From Parvularia atlantis (lineage: Eukaryota; Opisthokonta; Rotosphaerida), in assembly GCA_943704415.1 (NCBI GenBank), contig CALSCO010002300.1, positions 1-14,462 on the forward strand: a DNA stretch of 14,462 nt, in the 5' to 3' direction. Below the pieces are notes generated by a model that was given only the letters and a program-made list of their open reading frames with translations, was not told where the DNA came from and made no database searches. Of the stretch, positions 1 to 8,080 are shown one piece after another. Made by a program: the position numbers and the translations under genes. Each line of letters opens with the position of its first letter. Positions within the stretch are counted from its first letter, which is position 1.

Positions 1-78
1 CGACCGCGCCCGCCCACGTGTTGGCGATCGACGTGCGCTTCATCGGCGTGTACACGGCCGTGTAGAGCAGGGGCGGGA
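1..78 (-). CDS. COX10: COX10 (heme O synthase / protoheme farnesyltransferase) fragment, runs off the left edge
   Basis: Seen: the minus strand from about 78 to 1 reads without a stop as LLYTAVYTPMKRTSIANTWA followed by GAV at the edge. Known: YTPxKRxSIANTWxGAV is a highly conserved signature of COX10, the inner-mitochondrial-membrane enzyme that farnesylates heme B on the way to heme A for cytochrome oxidase; it is normally followed by VGAIPPLMGW. The match lies well inside the protein, so several hundred coding bases should precede it on this strand. They are absent: directly upstream are exons of a PB1-like gene in another frame. No convincing splice acceptor separates the two. Inference: a true COX10 segment whose 5' part is missing through rearrangement or assembly error. 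The upstream limit (somewhere in 78-90) is approximate. Confidence 0.6.
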
Positions 79-89
79 CGGCGGCGCAC

Positions 90-380
90 CCTCGTCGTCG
101 CGGTACTTGACCACGAGGTCGGTCGCCTCGTGCAGCCGGAAGAGCTCGCTGCGGCCACGCGGGCGGATGCGCCACGTCAGCCACCCTGCAATGTGCGCCA
201 CGCGCGCGCGCACCGGACGATGGCCACGAGCGTGTCGTACTCGGCCTCGTCGTACTGGAACGTGCTCGTGGCGTCGGCGTAGGTCGCGGTGACGTGCACC
301 ATCATGCCGGCGGGTTTGTCGTGCGGCGCAGGCGCGGCGGGGCTGGCGCGGGCGCGTCGGCGGAGGCTCATCAGCGGCAT
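90..380 (-). CDS. PB1-domain-like protein, 5' part of gene
   Basis: Two exons are visible: 380-214 and 148-90, joined by a 65-nt intron (149-213; donor GTGCGC, branch-like CTGAC, acceptor GCAG) with phase 2 kept. The peptide has a short Arg/Ala/Pro-rich leader, then a PB1-like fold from about residue 26: VHVTATYADATSTFQYDEAE, then a helix (LVAIVRELFRLHEATD), then an acidic turn VVKYRDDEG. KYRDDEG resembles the OPCA motif of PB1 domains, which pair acidic and basic faces between signalling scaffolds. The usual first-strand lysine is not seen, so an acidic (type I) PB1 is likely. Start: ATG at 380, with in-frame ATGs at 371, 305 and 302 also possible. After the OPCA-like motif a donor-like GGTGCGCC occurs at 90-83, but the following DNA encodes COX10 sequence rather than the end of a PB1 domain. 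The protein family is not identified. Confidence 0.5.
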
Positions 381-586
381 CGGGGCGGTGTCGGCGGGGC
401 AAAGTGTGCGCGGCGCGGGGACGGGGCAGTAAGGAGGGGGCGCCCGCCGACGTGCGCGTGACGCGGCGTGCGCACGCAGGCGCGCAGAGAGGAGGCCGCA
501 AGGGCGTGAGGACGCCACGACGCACGAGACGGGGGGGGAACAACCAATCCGTCACGTTTCTCCAACCCAGGCGAGGTGAGTGCAGC
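381..586. promoter_or_regulatory. Divergent intergenic region between the PB1-like gene and the LRR gene
   Basis: These 206 bp separate the minus-strand start at 380 from the plus-strand ATG at 587. They are GC-rich with no credible coding signal. A CCAAT motif (CAACCAATCC, 541-550) lies about 40 bp before the LRR start codon. A run of eight G (531-538) precedes it. No clear TATA box is seen. A shared bidirectional promoter is inference from the arrangement. Confidence 0.5.
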
Positions 587-2134
587 ATGGCGGCGCCTTG
601 TCTGACTGCCCGCACGACGGCGCAGCCGATGGCGTCGTCGCCGGCGCTCGCGGCGGCGATACGCTCGATCATGGCGCGCGGATCGTCCGGCGCGCCGGCG
701 CAGGGCGCCCCGGGGAGGACGCTGGAGGCCGCCGCGCCTGTCACGTTGGCGTCGCCGGCGGCGGCACCGCGGCCCGCGCCCGTGCCTGCATCGGGGCCAC
801 CACCAGCACCACCATCCGCCGCAGCAGTACCGCCGGAGCCGTTCGCAACGCCGCCGTCGGCCGTCGACGATGGCACGATTGTCATCGTGTCCGAGACGCC
901 GCTCGGTGCGCACGCAAGCACACGCACGCACGCTGCATCGCGCATGACTGAAGGCGTACGCCGGCTGCAAGCGTCGCGCGAGGCATCCCGCGACGGCTCG
1001 GCTCACAACGGCTCGGCTCACGACGGCTCGGCCCGCAAGAAGGCAAAGGTCGTGCCCGAGCCCGTGCAGCGCGACGTGGACTTTACCGTGCTCAACATCA
1101 CCGACGCGAGTGCGTGGCGCGCCGTGCCGCGGCCCGCCGTGGCGCCCGACGCTCGCGCACACTCGCATGCGCCTCAGTGGCCGCGATCAAGGCGCAGACC
1201 GTGACCAAGCTGCAGCTGACGAGCTTCGCGACGATGGAGGCGTTCGAGAGCATGCTCGTGCTGCTCGAGCACGATCTGTTCATCCAGCAGCTGTGTCTGT
1301 CGCGTGCGTGCCCGCTCGCCGGCATGCCCAATCATCTCTCACCCTGCCAGCGCTCCGCAGATTTCACGATCGGCGACAGCGGCGCCAGCAAGCTCGCGCT
1401 CATGCTGTGCACAAACCGGACGCTGACCGCGGTCATCATCGACGGTGCGCAGCCGGTGCAGCCGATGCGCGCGCGCCTGGCGCTGAGCGGCAAGCGGCGG
1501 CGCGCAGACAACAACATCACTGCCCGGGGCACGTCCAGCCTCACCACGGCGCTCATGGTCAACACGACCCTGACGCGCCTCGAGCTGGGGAGCAACCCGA
1601 TCGACGACCGCGGGATCGCGCGGCTGATGGACGGCGTGCGCATGAACCGGTCGCTGCGCACACTGGGCCTGCGCCGTGCGTGCCGCCCGCCCGCATACGC
1701 ACATCGCCTGAAGCGTCCGCGCGTCGTCAGAGACCAAGTTTGGCGCGGTCGGCATGCGCGCCATCGGCCGCCTGCTGAAGCTAAGCACGACGCTGCTGGC
1801 CCTGGACCTGTCGCGTGCGTGCGAGGCCGTGGCGATGCTGGGCGTGCGCGCTCTAACGCGGACGGGCGCGCGGCAGTCAACCACATCGACGCCGAGAGCG
1901 CCCACGTGCTCGCCGACGCGCTCCGGCACAACACGACGCTCAAGTACCTCAACTTGGCCGGTGCGCGCTCGCGCTCGCTCTTGCGTCGCGGGTCTGACGG
2001 CACGCGCAGGCACCAGCATGGACCTCGAGCTGATCGAGGTCATCAAGGACGCCGTCAACCTCAACCCACTCTCGGCTGTCAGCGGCATCATCTTCCCGGA
2101 GCCGGTGGGCGAGCCCTCGCCTGAGCAGAGGTGA
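587..2134 (+). CDS. Leucine-rich-repeat (ribonuclease-inhibitor type) protein, 7 exons, 397 aa
   Basis: Exons: 587-1109, 1178-1303, 1361-1444, 1508-1675, 1731-1814, 1877-1960, 2010-2134. All six introns are phase 1, 49-68 nt, start GTGCGT or GTGCGC and end CAG. Residues 1-174 are Ala/Pro-rich and low complexity, with a basic patch (RKKAKVV) and no signal peptide. Residues about 175-360 are LRRs of 28 residues with the RI-type pattern, for example NTTLTRLELGSNPIDDRGIA and NTTLKYLNLAG. The C-terminus is a short helix and an acidic tail ending SPEQR. Such LRRs form a curved solenoid for protein binding, as in RanGAP, CARMIL and NLR proteins; none of the defining extra domains of those families is visible, so the role is unknown. 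Start chosen as the first ATG after the divergent spacer, in frame with the whole model. It converges on the myosin gene 65 bp away. Confidence 0.75.
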
Positions 2135-2199
2135 CCTGCGGAGCTGCTGCCTTGGCCACTCTGTTTTGCAAAGAAACCACACGTTCTGCTCGGCTCGCC
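2135..2199. other. Short convergent intergenic spacer
   Basis: Sixty-five bases separate the stop codons of the LRR gene (TGA, 2132-2134) and the myosin gene (TAA on minus, 2202-2200). The 3' UTRs of the two transcripts must overlap or be extremely short. No clear polyadenylation signal could be assigned. Confidence 0.6.
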
Positions 2200-5100
2200 T
2201 TACTCCCACTCGCCGTTGTCCTCGTCGTCGCTCGGCGGCCGCTGGCGGAAGGCGGGCGGCACACCGCCCGGCTGCAGCGCGTCAGACACGGTCCGCACAA
2301 GCATCGCACGCAAGCGCGCACTTTAGGCGGAGGAGCACCGCTGGCCGGCTTGGCTGGTGCGGCGGGTGGCGGACGGGCGGCGACAACGGCGGGCTTGGGC
2401 GGCATTGCAGGGACGTTGGCCGGCTTTGGTGGCATCGCAGGCTTGCCGGGCACGGGAGGTGCGCCGCCGTTGACGGGCACCGCGGGCTTGGGCGGCGCGG
2501 CCGGCTTCGGCGGCATCGGCGGCGCGCCGCCAGTCGCACTCGGCGCCGCGCTCGGATTGGCTGGCGCGGCGAGCTTGGGCGGCACCGAGCCAGGCGCTGA
2601 CGCGGACGGCTTGAGCGCAGCGGGCTGGGGCGCCGCTCGCGGAACCGGCGCGGGTGCGGGTGCGGGTGTGGGCGCGGGCGCGGGCGCGGCGGCATTCGCA
2701 GCGGCACTCGTGGTGCCCGGTGGCGGCCGTGCCGACTTGAGCTGCACCATCGGCGCGGGAGCGGCCTCGGCGCCCGGGGCAGCTGCCGCCGCGCTGCGAG
2801 CTGCCATCATCGCGGCACCAGGGCCGCCACCGCCGCCGATCCCGGGCATCGCCGGTCGAGCGGGCGCGGCAGGCTTGGGCACGACGGCGGGCATCGGCGC
2901 ACGGACGGGCACGGACGTAGGCGCCGGGGCGGCGGCCGGCGCAGACGCAGGGGCGGGCGTAGGCTTGGGCACAACCGTAGGCATGGGTGCGGCCGCAGGT
3001 GTCGGCGCGGGCCGCGGCGTGGGCTTGGGTGGCGGCGGTGGCTCGGCTTTAATCTCCTCGAGGTAGTTGCTGCGCACAGGGCGTTGGCTGCGCGACAGCG
3101 GGCTGCACGGGCGCGCACCTCGGGATCCAGCCCTCCTGGCCATTGTAGCGCGCACACCACCACCCGTTGTCGTCCTTCTGCGTGATTTCGAGCGTCGCGC
3201 CGAGCGGGAACGAGATCTCGCCGTTGTCCTGCTTCGTGTACGCGTAGATGGCCTTGTACGTCGGGTTGCCTGCAGCGCGTGGGTCAGCTGGCGGCGCGGT
3301 GCGGTGGCAACTGCCGTGCCTTTGGGCACAACGGGCGGGGCCGGCCGGGGCGGCGGGGCGGCAGCGGCGGCAGGTGCGGCAGCGGGCTGAGCCGGTGCGC
3401 CCGGCCGCGCGGGCTGCGTGCGTGCTGCACGTCAGCAGCTGTCTGGCGTCCGCCGGTAGGCGCACCGGTCCGCCGGCTGCTGCAGGCGCGGCGCGCGAGG
3501 CGGCCGGTCCGCCCTTGTTTGGCTGCGCAGAGGTCAGCGAGCCGTCGGCTGCGCGGGCTCGCACCGACCGTCTGTGCCGGGCCGCCCTTGCGCAGAAGCT
3601 TGCCTGTCGTGATCGGCCGCGCGGCGCGCTCGTTGCGTCGGCAGGGCGGGAAGGACACTTGCGCGCGGCGAGCGTGAGCGCGAGCACCATCTCGTCACGC
3701 GCGCGCACCGCTGCTGGCCGGCATGCCGGAGGCGATAACAATGGCGTTCTTCTTGATCACCTCCTGGTTCGGGACGGTCTCGTCCTTGGCAAACTGGATC
3801 TTGCCGAGCTTGCCGGGCTTCTTCTGGTACTCGATGCTGCGCGGCACAGGCGGCGTGAGCGTGTTGTGTCGGCAGCGACTCTGCCGCGCCGCCACGCACA
3901 TGCTGTTGGTGCGCACGGTGATGTTGCCACCCTTGTGCCACGCCAGGTGCGTCGCCAGCTCCGTCTTGAAGATCGTAAACAGGACGGCGTCGCTGTCGCT
4001 CGGCACCTGCAGCACGATGCAGTCGTCCATGTACGGCGACATGGCCACGCCCTGGATGGCCTGCGGGTTGCGTTGAGCGGTCAGCAACCCAGCACTGGCA
4101 GCCTGCATGCGCACACCTGCAGCGGCACGCGCCGCTCGAGCGTCGTCACCGCGATGTTCTTCTCGACCTGCGCAAGCCGGCCGTGAGCGTGCGTTGGGCA
4201 CGCATGCGCCGGACGTACCTTGGTCACGATGATGTACACGGCCGCGCGGGTCATGACGATGAAGCGCGGCGACATTTTCGGCCCCTTGAGCAGCCGCTGC
4301 ACGAGCGTGCTGCCACGCGCCGAGAACAGCACGCCCTCTTGCATCACTGCGCGGTGTCGGCACGCGAGCTCAGCCACAGCAAGCGCAGCAGCGCGCAGCC
4401 GACGCACCGCCCGGGCCGCACGCGTTCTGCAGCACGCTGCTCGTGCGCATGTCGAGGTAGTCGCCCAGGAAGCGGCGCATCGACAGGAGCGAAAACCGGC
4501 GGCGCTCCTTCTGGCCGCCGAGCACCTGATGGCCTGCGCGCGGCGTCGCGCTTTGGCACCCATGCACAAAGCAGCCGCTCAGCCGCGCGCACCGTAGTCG
4601 CGGATCTGCATGAACTGCTTCGTATTGTTCCAGCTGCGGAACTGGCGCTGGATGCGCGTGGCGCACTCGTGCTTGTAGCGCACGTAGTTGCGGAATGCGC
4701 GCTGGATCTTCATCGCCATGTTGTGCCAGTACCGCTCGCGCAGGTGCTCCAGCGCCCACAGCTGTCGTGCGCGCATTTTCACCTACGGGCGGCGGCAGGA
4801 CGAGCCGGCCCGCACCGTCTCGGGCGAGCGAATGAAGACCTTCGTCGTGCCAATCTGCCACTCCTCGCGCGCGATACCACAGTCCTCGCAGATGCACTTG
4901 CAGCCCTGCGCACAGCGTACTCAGCCGGCGCGCGTACAGACGCTGCACAGGCGTCCCGAACCGACAGCGCGTCACCCTGCCAGATGAACTCGCCCGCGTA
5001 CGACGTCCGGCGCGAGAGCAGGAAAAAGCTGCGCGCGATCCCGTCAGCGGCCAGCGCAAGGAGGCAGCACTGCGCCGCGGCGCTCACTGCTCGAGAAACT

Positions 5101-8015
5101 TGTCGAAGCCCTGGCGGTACGCGAAGCCCGCGCGGCGCACGCGGATGTTTTCGAGCAGACCAAGGTACTTGATCTGACGCGGGCACGCACGGGGCGTGAG
5201 CGTGCGACCGCGTCGTGTCAGCCGCGCACCTGGTGCAGGCACCGCCGCTGGTCGTACTCGGCGGCCGACTTGTTGTCGTTTGGCTTGATGCAGCGGATGT
5301 AGTGCGGCGTGCACTTGGACAGGGCGGCGACGAGCTCGTTGCAAGACGTCTGTGCGCGTGCACGGGTCAGCACAACTTCGCGGCGCAGCAAAGCGCGTGC
5401 CTTGATCTTGGTACTCGCTGTCGTCGGGCGCTTCTTCGAGTCGCGGTCGATCTGGTCCGGGAAGAGCGAGAGCAGGAACTTGTTGCCGGTGAGCTGGATG
5501 GCCTCGAGCAGGTCAAACACCTGGTCGGCGGGCGGGCGGGTGAGCGCGGCGCCACAACAGCGCGTGTGTCGGCGCACCAGCTGGTCCTTGTTCTTGTCGG
5601 TCATGCCCGACGCCTCGTACGTGACGTCGCCGGCGTAGTGGCGAATCATGAAGCCCGCCTGGCCTAGGTCTTTGTAGTGCGCGTGCGACGAGCACGCACC
5701 GCCGAGGCGCTGACGGGGCGCACGTTGTCACGCCGCGCGAGCGCTGGGCGACAGCGGTGCGCGCACCTGCATCAGCGCGCGGTCGGCCTCGGTCGGGTCG
5801 GCGTGCGCCGTCGCGCAGGCGTCGTCCATGACGCTGAAGATGCCCGGGCTCGGCTTCTTCTCTTCGATCAGGTCGCATACAATCTTATTGTTGAAGAACT
5901 CAATCTGCGCACAGCACGTCAGCCACAGCGACGCGCCACGCGCCACGCGCCACGCGCGCAAAGGTGCGCACCGGTGTCCACTTGATCTTCTCGCGCACGT
6001 ACTCCTCCTGCGCATAGAGAGCGTTGAGCAAGTCGCACAACGCCGCACGCGCGTGCAGCAAACCTGCTCCTGCTTGAGCGTGAGCTCGATGAAGATCTGT
6101 TGCAGCTTCTCGTTGACGTAGTTGATGCACAGCTGCTCGAAGCTATTGTGCTGGAGCGTGCGTGCGCGCATGTGAGACGCAGCCGCGCGCACAACGCCAG
6201 CGCACGTCAAAGATCTCAAAGCCGTAGATATCGAGCACGCCGATGACGAGCCTGTCGGTCTTATTCTGGACCATGGCCTGCGGACGCAGTCAGCATCGTG
6301 CGTACGTGCGCTTGTGGCGCACGGTCTCGTGCCTGGTTGATGCGCTGCACGATCCAGTCGAACAGGCGGCTGTAGATGGCCTTGGCCAGGGCGTCGCGCA
6401 CGGACGCCGCCTGCGTCGCGTTGAGCGGCACGTTGTACGTCGTGCCGCGCTGGCCGCCGCGCGACGTCTCCATCACACGCGTGCCCATGACCTTGGACAG
6501 GACGACGGCGTCGATCTCAAGCAGGTACGCGACCATCTGGAGCACTGGCAGCGCAGCGCAGGGCGTTCAGCCGGCGCAGAGCAGCCCAGCAGCGGATACG
6601 GCGCGCACCAGAGTCGTCGCGGATCTGCGATGAGTTGGTGCCGACGTCCATGAACGTCATGTTGCCCGTCCAGAGGATGGCCGAGAGCATCTGAAAGATG
6701 GTGTACTGCTCGGTCTGGCTGATGCCGATCACGTTCATCGCGTTCTGCGCGGCGCGTGAGTGCGAGCGGCGGCGGCGGTGCTGCGCGCCGCCGGCCGCAC
6801 CAGCACTTCGCGGAAGTCGTCCGCGTCGTTCATGCCGTCGACAGTCAGGCAGCCCGACGCCGACGTGTACAGGTACGTCTCGGGGCCCTGCACCTGGAAG
6901 TCGGCTGCGCACCCCGCTGCGTGCTCAGCGCCGCGAGCGCAGACCCTGCGCGGCACGCACTGCGGTGCTGCTGCGTCGCGCCGCGGCAAAAGTTGTAGAA
7001 GATGTGGAAGTTGCGCTCGCCCTTGATCTGCGACACGACGCGGCCCTTCTCGAGCAGGTCTGTGCGGCCCGGCGGCGTGAGCGAGGCGGCTGCGCATCGT
7101 GTCGGCGCGCGCGTTTGCACAGTTGGTGATCACACCGCCGAGCGGCTCGCCGGCGCGGCTGAACTCGATCTCAAAGTACTTGCCCTTGGGGCGCCGTGAG
7201 GGTGAGCGCGCTGATGCAGACCCGCGCGCGCACACGCCGGCGACGCACGAAGCGCGACGAGTTGTTGTTGCGCAGCGTCTTGGCGTTCCCGAAGGCTTCG
7301 AGCAGCGGGTTGGTCGCGAGGACGATCTCGCGCACGTGGTTGACGCCCGCGCCCTGCCCGGTCGAGACGGCCGCGACATACTGCATGATGCGCTTGGCCG
7401 ACTCGGTCTTGCCTGCGCGTGCACGCGGCTGGTTAAGCGGCGCGCCGGCGACGGCGAGGCACGACGCACCCGCGCCCGACTCGCCCGAGATGATCACGCA
7501 CTGGTTCTCGGCGTAGCCTACGAGCTGGTGGTACGCGGCCTCGGCCACGGCAAAGACGTGCGGCGGCATCTCGATCCGGTTCTTGCCCACGTATGAGTGC
7601 AGGATCTCGGGCGTGTACAGCCCGAGGTCGCGGTAGGGGTTGACGGCGATCTGCGCGGTTGTGAGCGCGCCGCGAAGGCACAAGGCGTGCAGACGGCGGG
7701 CGCACGAGGACGTGGCCGATGTAGGTGTAGATCAGGCCCGCCTGGAACCGCTTCTGCAGGTTGTCGCTGATGTCCTCGTTGCGCACCTTGGCCAGCAGCG
7801 TCATGTCGTCCACGCCCACGTCCTTCTTGCGGAACGCGTCCTGCCAGTCGGCCTTGGCCGGCTTACGCACGCCGCCGCCGCCGCCGCTGCTCGCCGCGCC
7901 GGGCGCCAGCGGTGCCTGCCGCGCACCGCCCTTGCCGTATGTCTGTGCGCGCGCGTGGGCGCCGTGTGTGTGTGGGGGGGGGGGGGGGGGGTACACGGGA
8001 CGGACGCACGGGCAT
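2200..8015 (-). CDS. MYO5: Class I myosin heavy chain (fungal Myo3/Myo5 type), 31 exons, 1,374 aa
   Basis: Actin motor of cortical actin patches and endocytosis. Exons 5' to 3' (high-low): 8015-8010, 7942-7706, 7650-7470, 7412-7249, 7184-7121, 7059-6961, 6904-6801, 6744-6609, 6544-6333, 6277-6206, 6150-6064, 6007-5972, 5904-5767, 5709-5578, 5520-5401, 5349-5230, 5173-5088, 5028-4962, 4905-4816, 4761-4593, 4533-4408, 4346-4219, 4167-4117, 4060-3900, 3836-3709, 3657-3569, 3522-3466, 3413-3320, 3269-3119, 3069-2322, 2271-2200. Motor about 30-715: P-loop GESGAGKT 137-144, switch I NNNSSRFGKY, switch [11 protein letters not shown] 417-425, TEDS residue Thr365. Two IQ motifs about 732-770, TH1 about 774-990, SH3 about 1053-1106 (GWIPSNYLEE), a proline-rich tail, and acidic C-terminus DDEDNGEWE as in Arp2/3-activating fungal myosins. 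Three introns need GC donors. The donor of intron 3523-3568 (GTCGGT) is the weakest call. The start is set by phase: only ATGCCC joins exon 2 in frame. Confidence 0.92.
2322..3069 (-). repeat. Low-complexity proline/alanine-rich tail region of the myosin gene
   Basis: This 748-nt exon encodes the end of the SH3 domain and then about 240 residues made mostly of Pro, Ala, Lys and Val, with recurring APAPTPAP and MPPKPA units. Known: fungal class I myosins carry proline-rich segments that bind SH3 domains and profilin-like partners. The strong base composition creates a long plus-strand open frame (2131-3066, Gly/Ala-rich) that is only a mirror of this repeat. Confidence 0.8.
3270..3319 (-). other. 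Inferred GC-AG intron in the myosin gene (before the SH3 exon)
   Basis: Fifty nt, donor AAAG|GCACGG, acceptor CTGCAG, branch-like CTGAC. Without it the proline-rich exon and the SH3 exon are in different frames; every nearby GT donor leaves the frame broken. Splicing it gives [17 protein letters not shown], a normal SH3 start. Confidence 0.75.
5350..5400 (-). other. Inferred GC-AG intron in the myosin gene (motor domain)
   Basis: Fifty-one nt, donor AAG|GCACGC, acceptor CACAG, branch-like CTGAC. Its removal gives [20 protein letters not shown], matching the fungal myosin I spacing. Read-through stays open but inserts about 17 residues not found in the family. Confidence 0.75.
6278..6332 (-). 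other. Inferred GC-AG intron in the myosin gene (before the switch II exon)
   Basis: Fifty-five nt, donor CAG|GCACGA, acceptor CCGCAG, branch-like CTGAC. Splicing gives [16 protein letters not shown] leading to DIYGFEIFD, as in fungal myosins. The nearby GTGCGCC donor would break the frame. Confidence 0.75.
7943..8009 (-). repeat. Myosin intron 1 with an 18-base G/C homopolymer and a TG/CA run
   Basis: The first intron of the myosin gene (67 nt, donor GTGCGT, acceptor ACAG) contains 18 consecutive G on the plus strand (7974-7991), hence C in the transcript, next to a short (TG)n run at 7966-7973. It sits two codons after the start ATG. The length of such a run is often wrong in assemblies and may vary between strains. 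Confidence 0.85.
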
Positions 8016-8080
8016 CGCAGCACGCGTCAACAACGCGGATAAATTGACCAATGAGCGGGTTCGCCGCACTGGGACACATC
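8016..8080 (-). promoter_or_regulatory. Tight same-strand spacer: METTL25 3' end and myosin 5' leader
   Basis: Only 65 bp lie between the METTL25-like stop (TGA, 8083-8081) and the myosin ATG (8015). On the minus strand the spacer contains ATTGG (an inverted CCAAT box, about 8053-8049) and an AT-rich CAATTTATC. An upstream ATG at 8079 lies out of frame with the myosin model and could act as an upstream start. The myosin promoter probably extends into the METTL25 coding region. Confidence 0.5.

Noticed and set aside
186-213. A 28-nt intron (donor GTGCGC, first CAG acceptor) in the PB1-like gene
   Set aside because: It would leave the next exon out of frame by one base and is shorter than every other intron here. 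The next acceptor at 149 keeps phase and follows a CTGAC branch-like motif.
404-586. Upstream in-frame extension of the LRR protein from an ATG at 404
   Set aside because: The 61 extra residues are Arg/Gly-rich with no family features, and the ATG at 587 follows a CCAAT-bearing spacer. Not excluded outright, but less likely.
2131-3066. Long plus-strand open frame rich in Gly and Ala (311 aa)
   Set aside because: It is the exact antisense of the proline/alanine-rich myosin tail, which has clear family context, frame continuity and an acidic C-terminus. High GC removes stops on the opposite strand.
8013-8079. Myosin start at the upstream ATG (8079)
   Set aside because: Through the intron-1 donor it gives phase 1, so exon 2 would be read in the wrong frame; ATG at 8015 gives phase 0 and the expected motor N-terminus.
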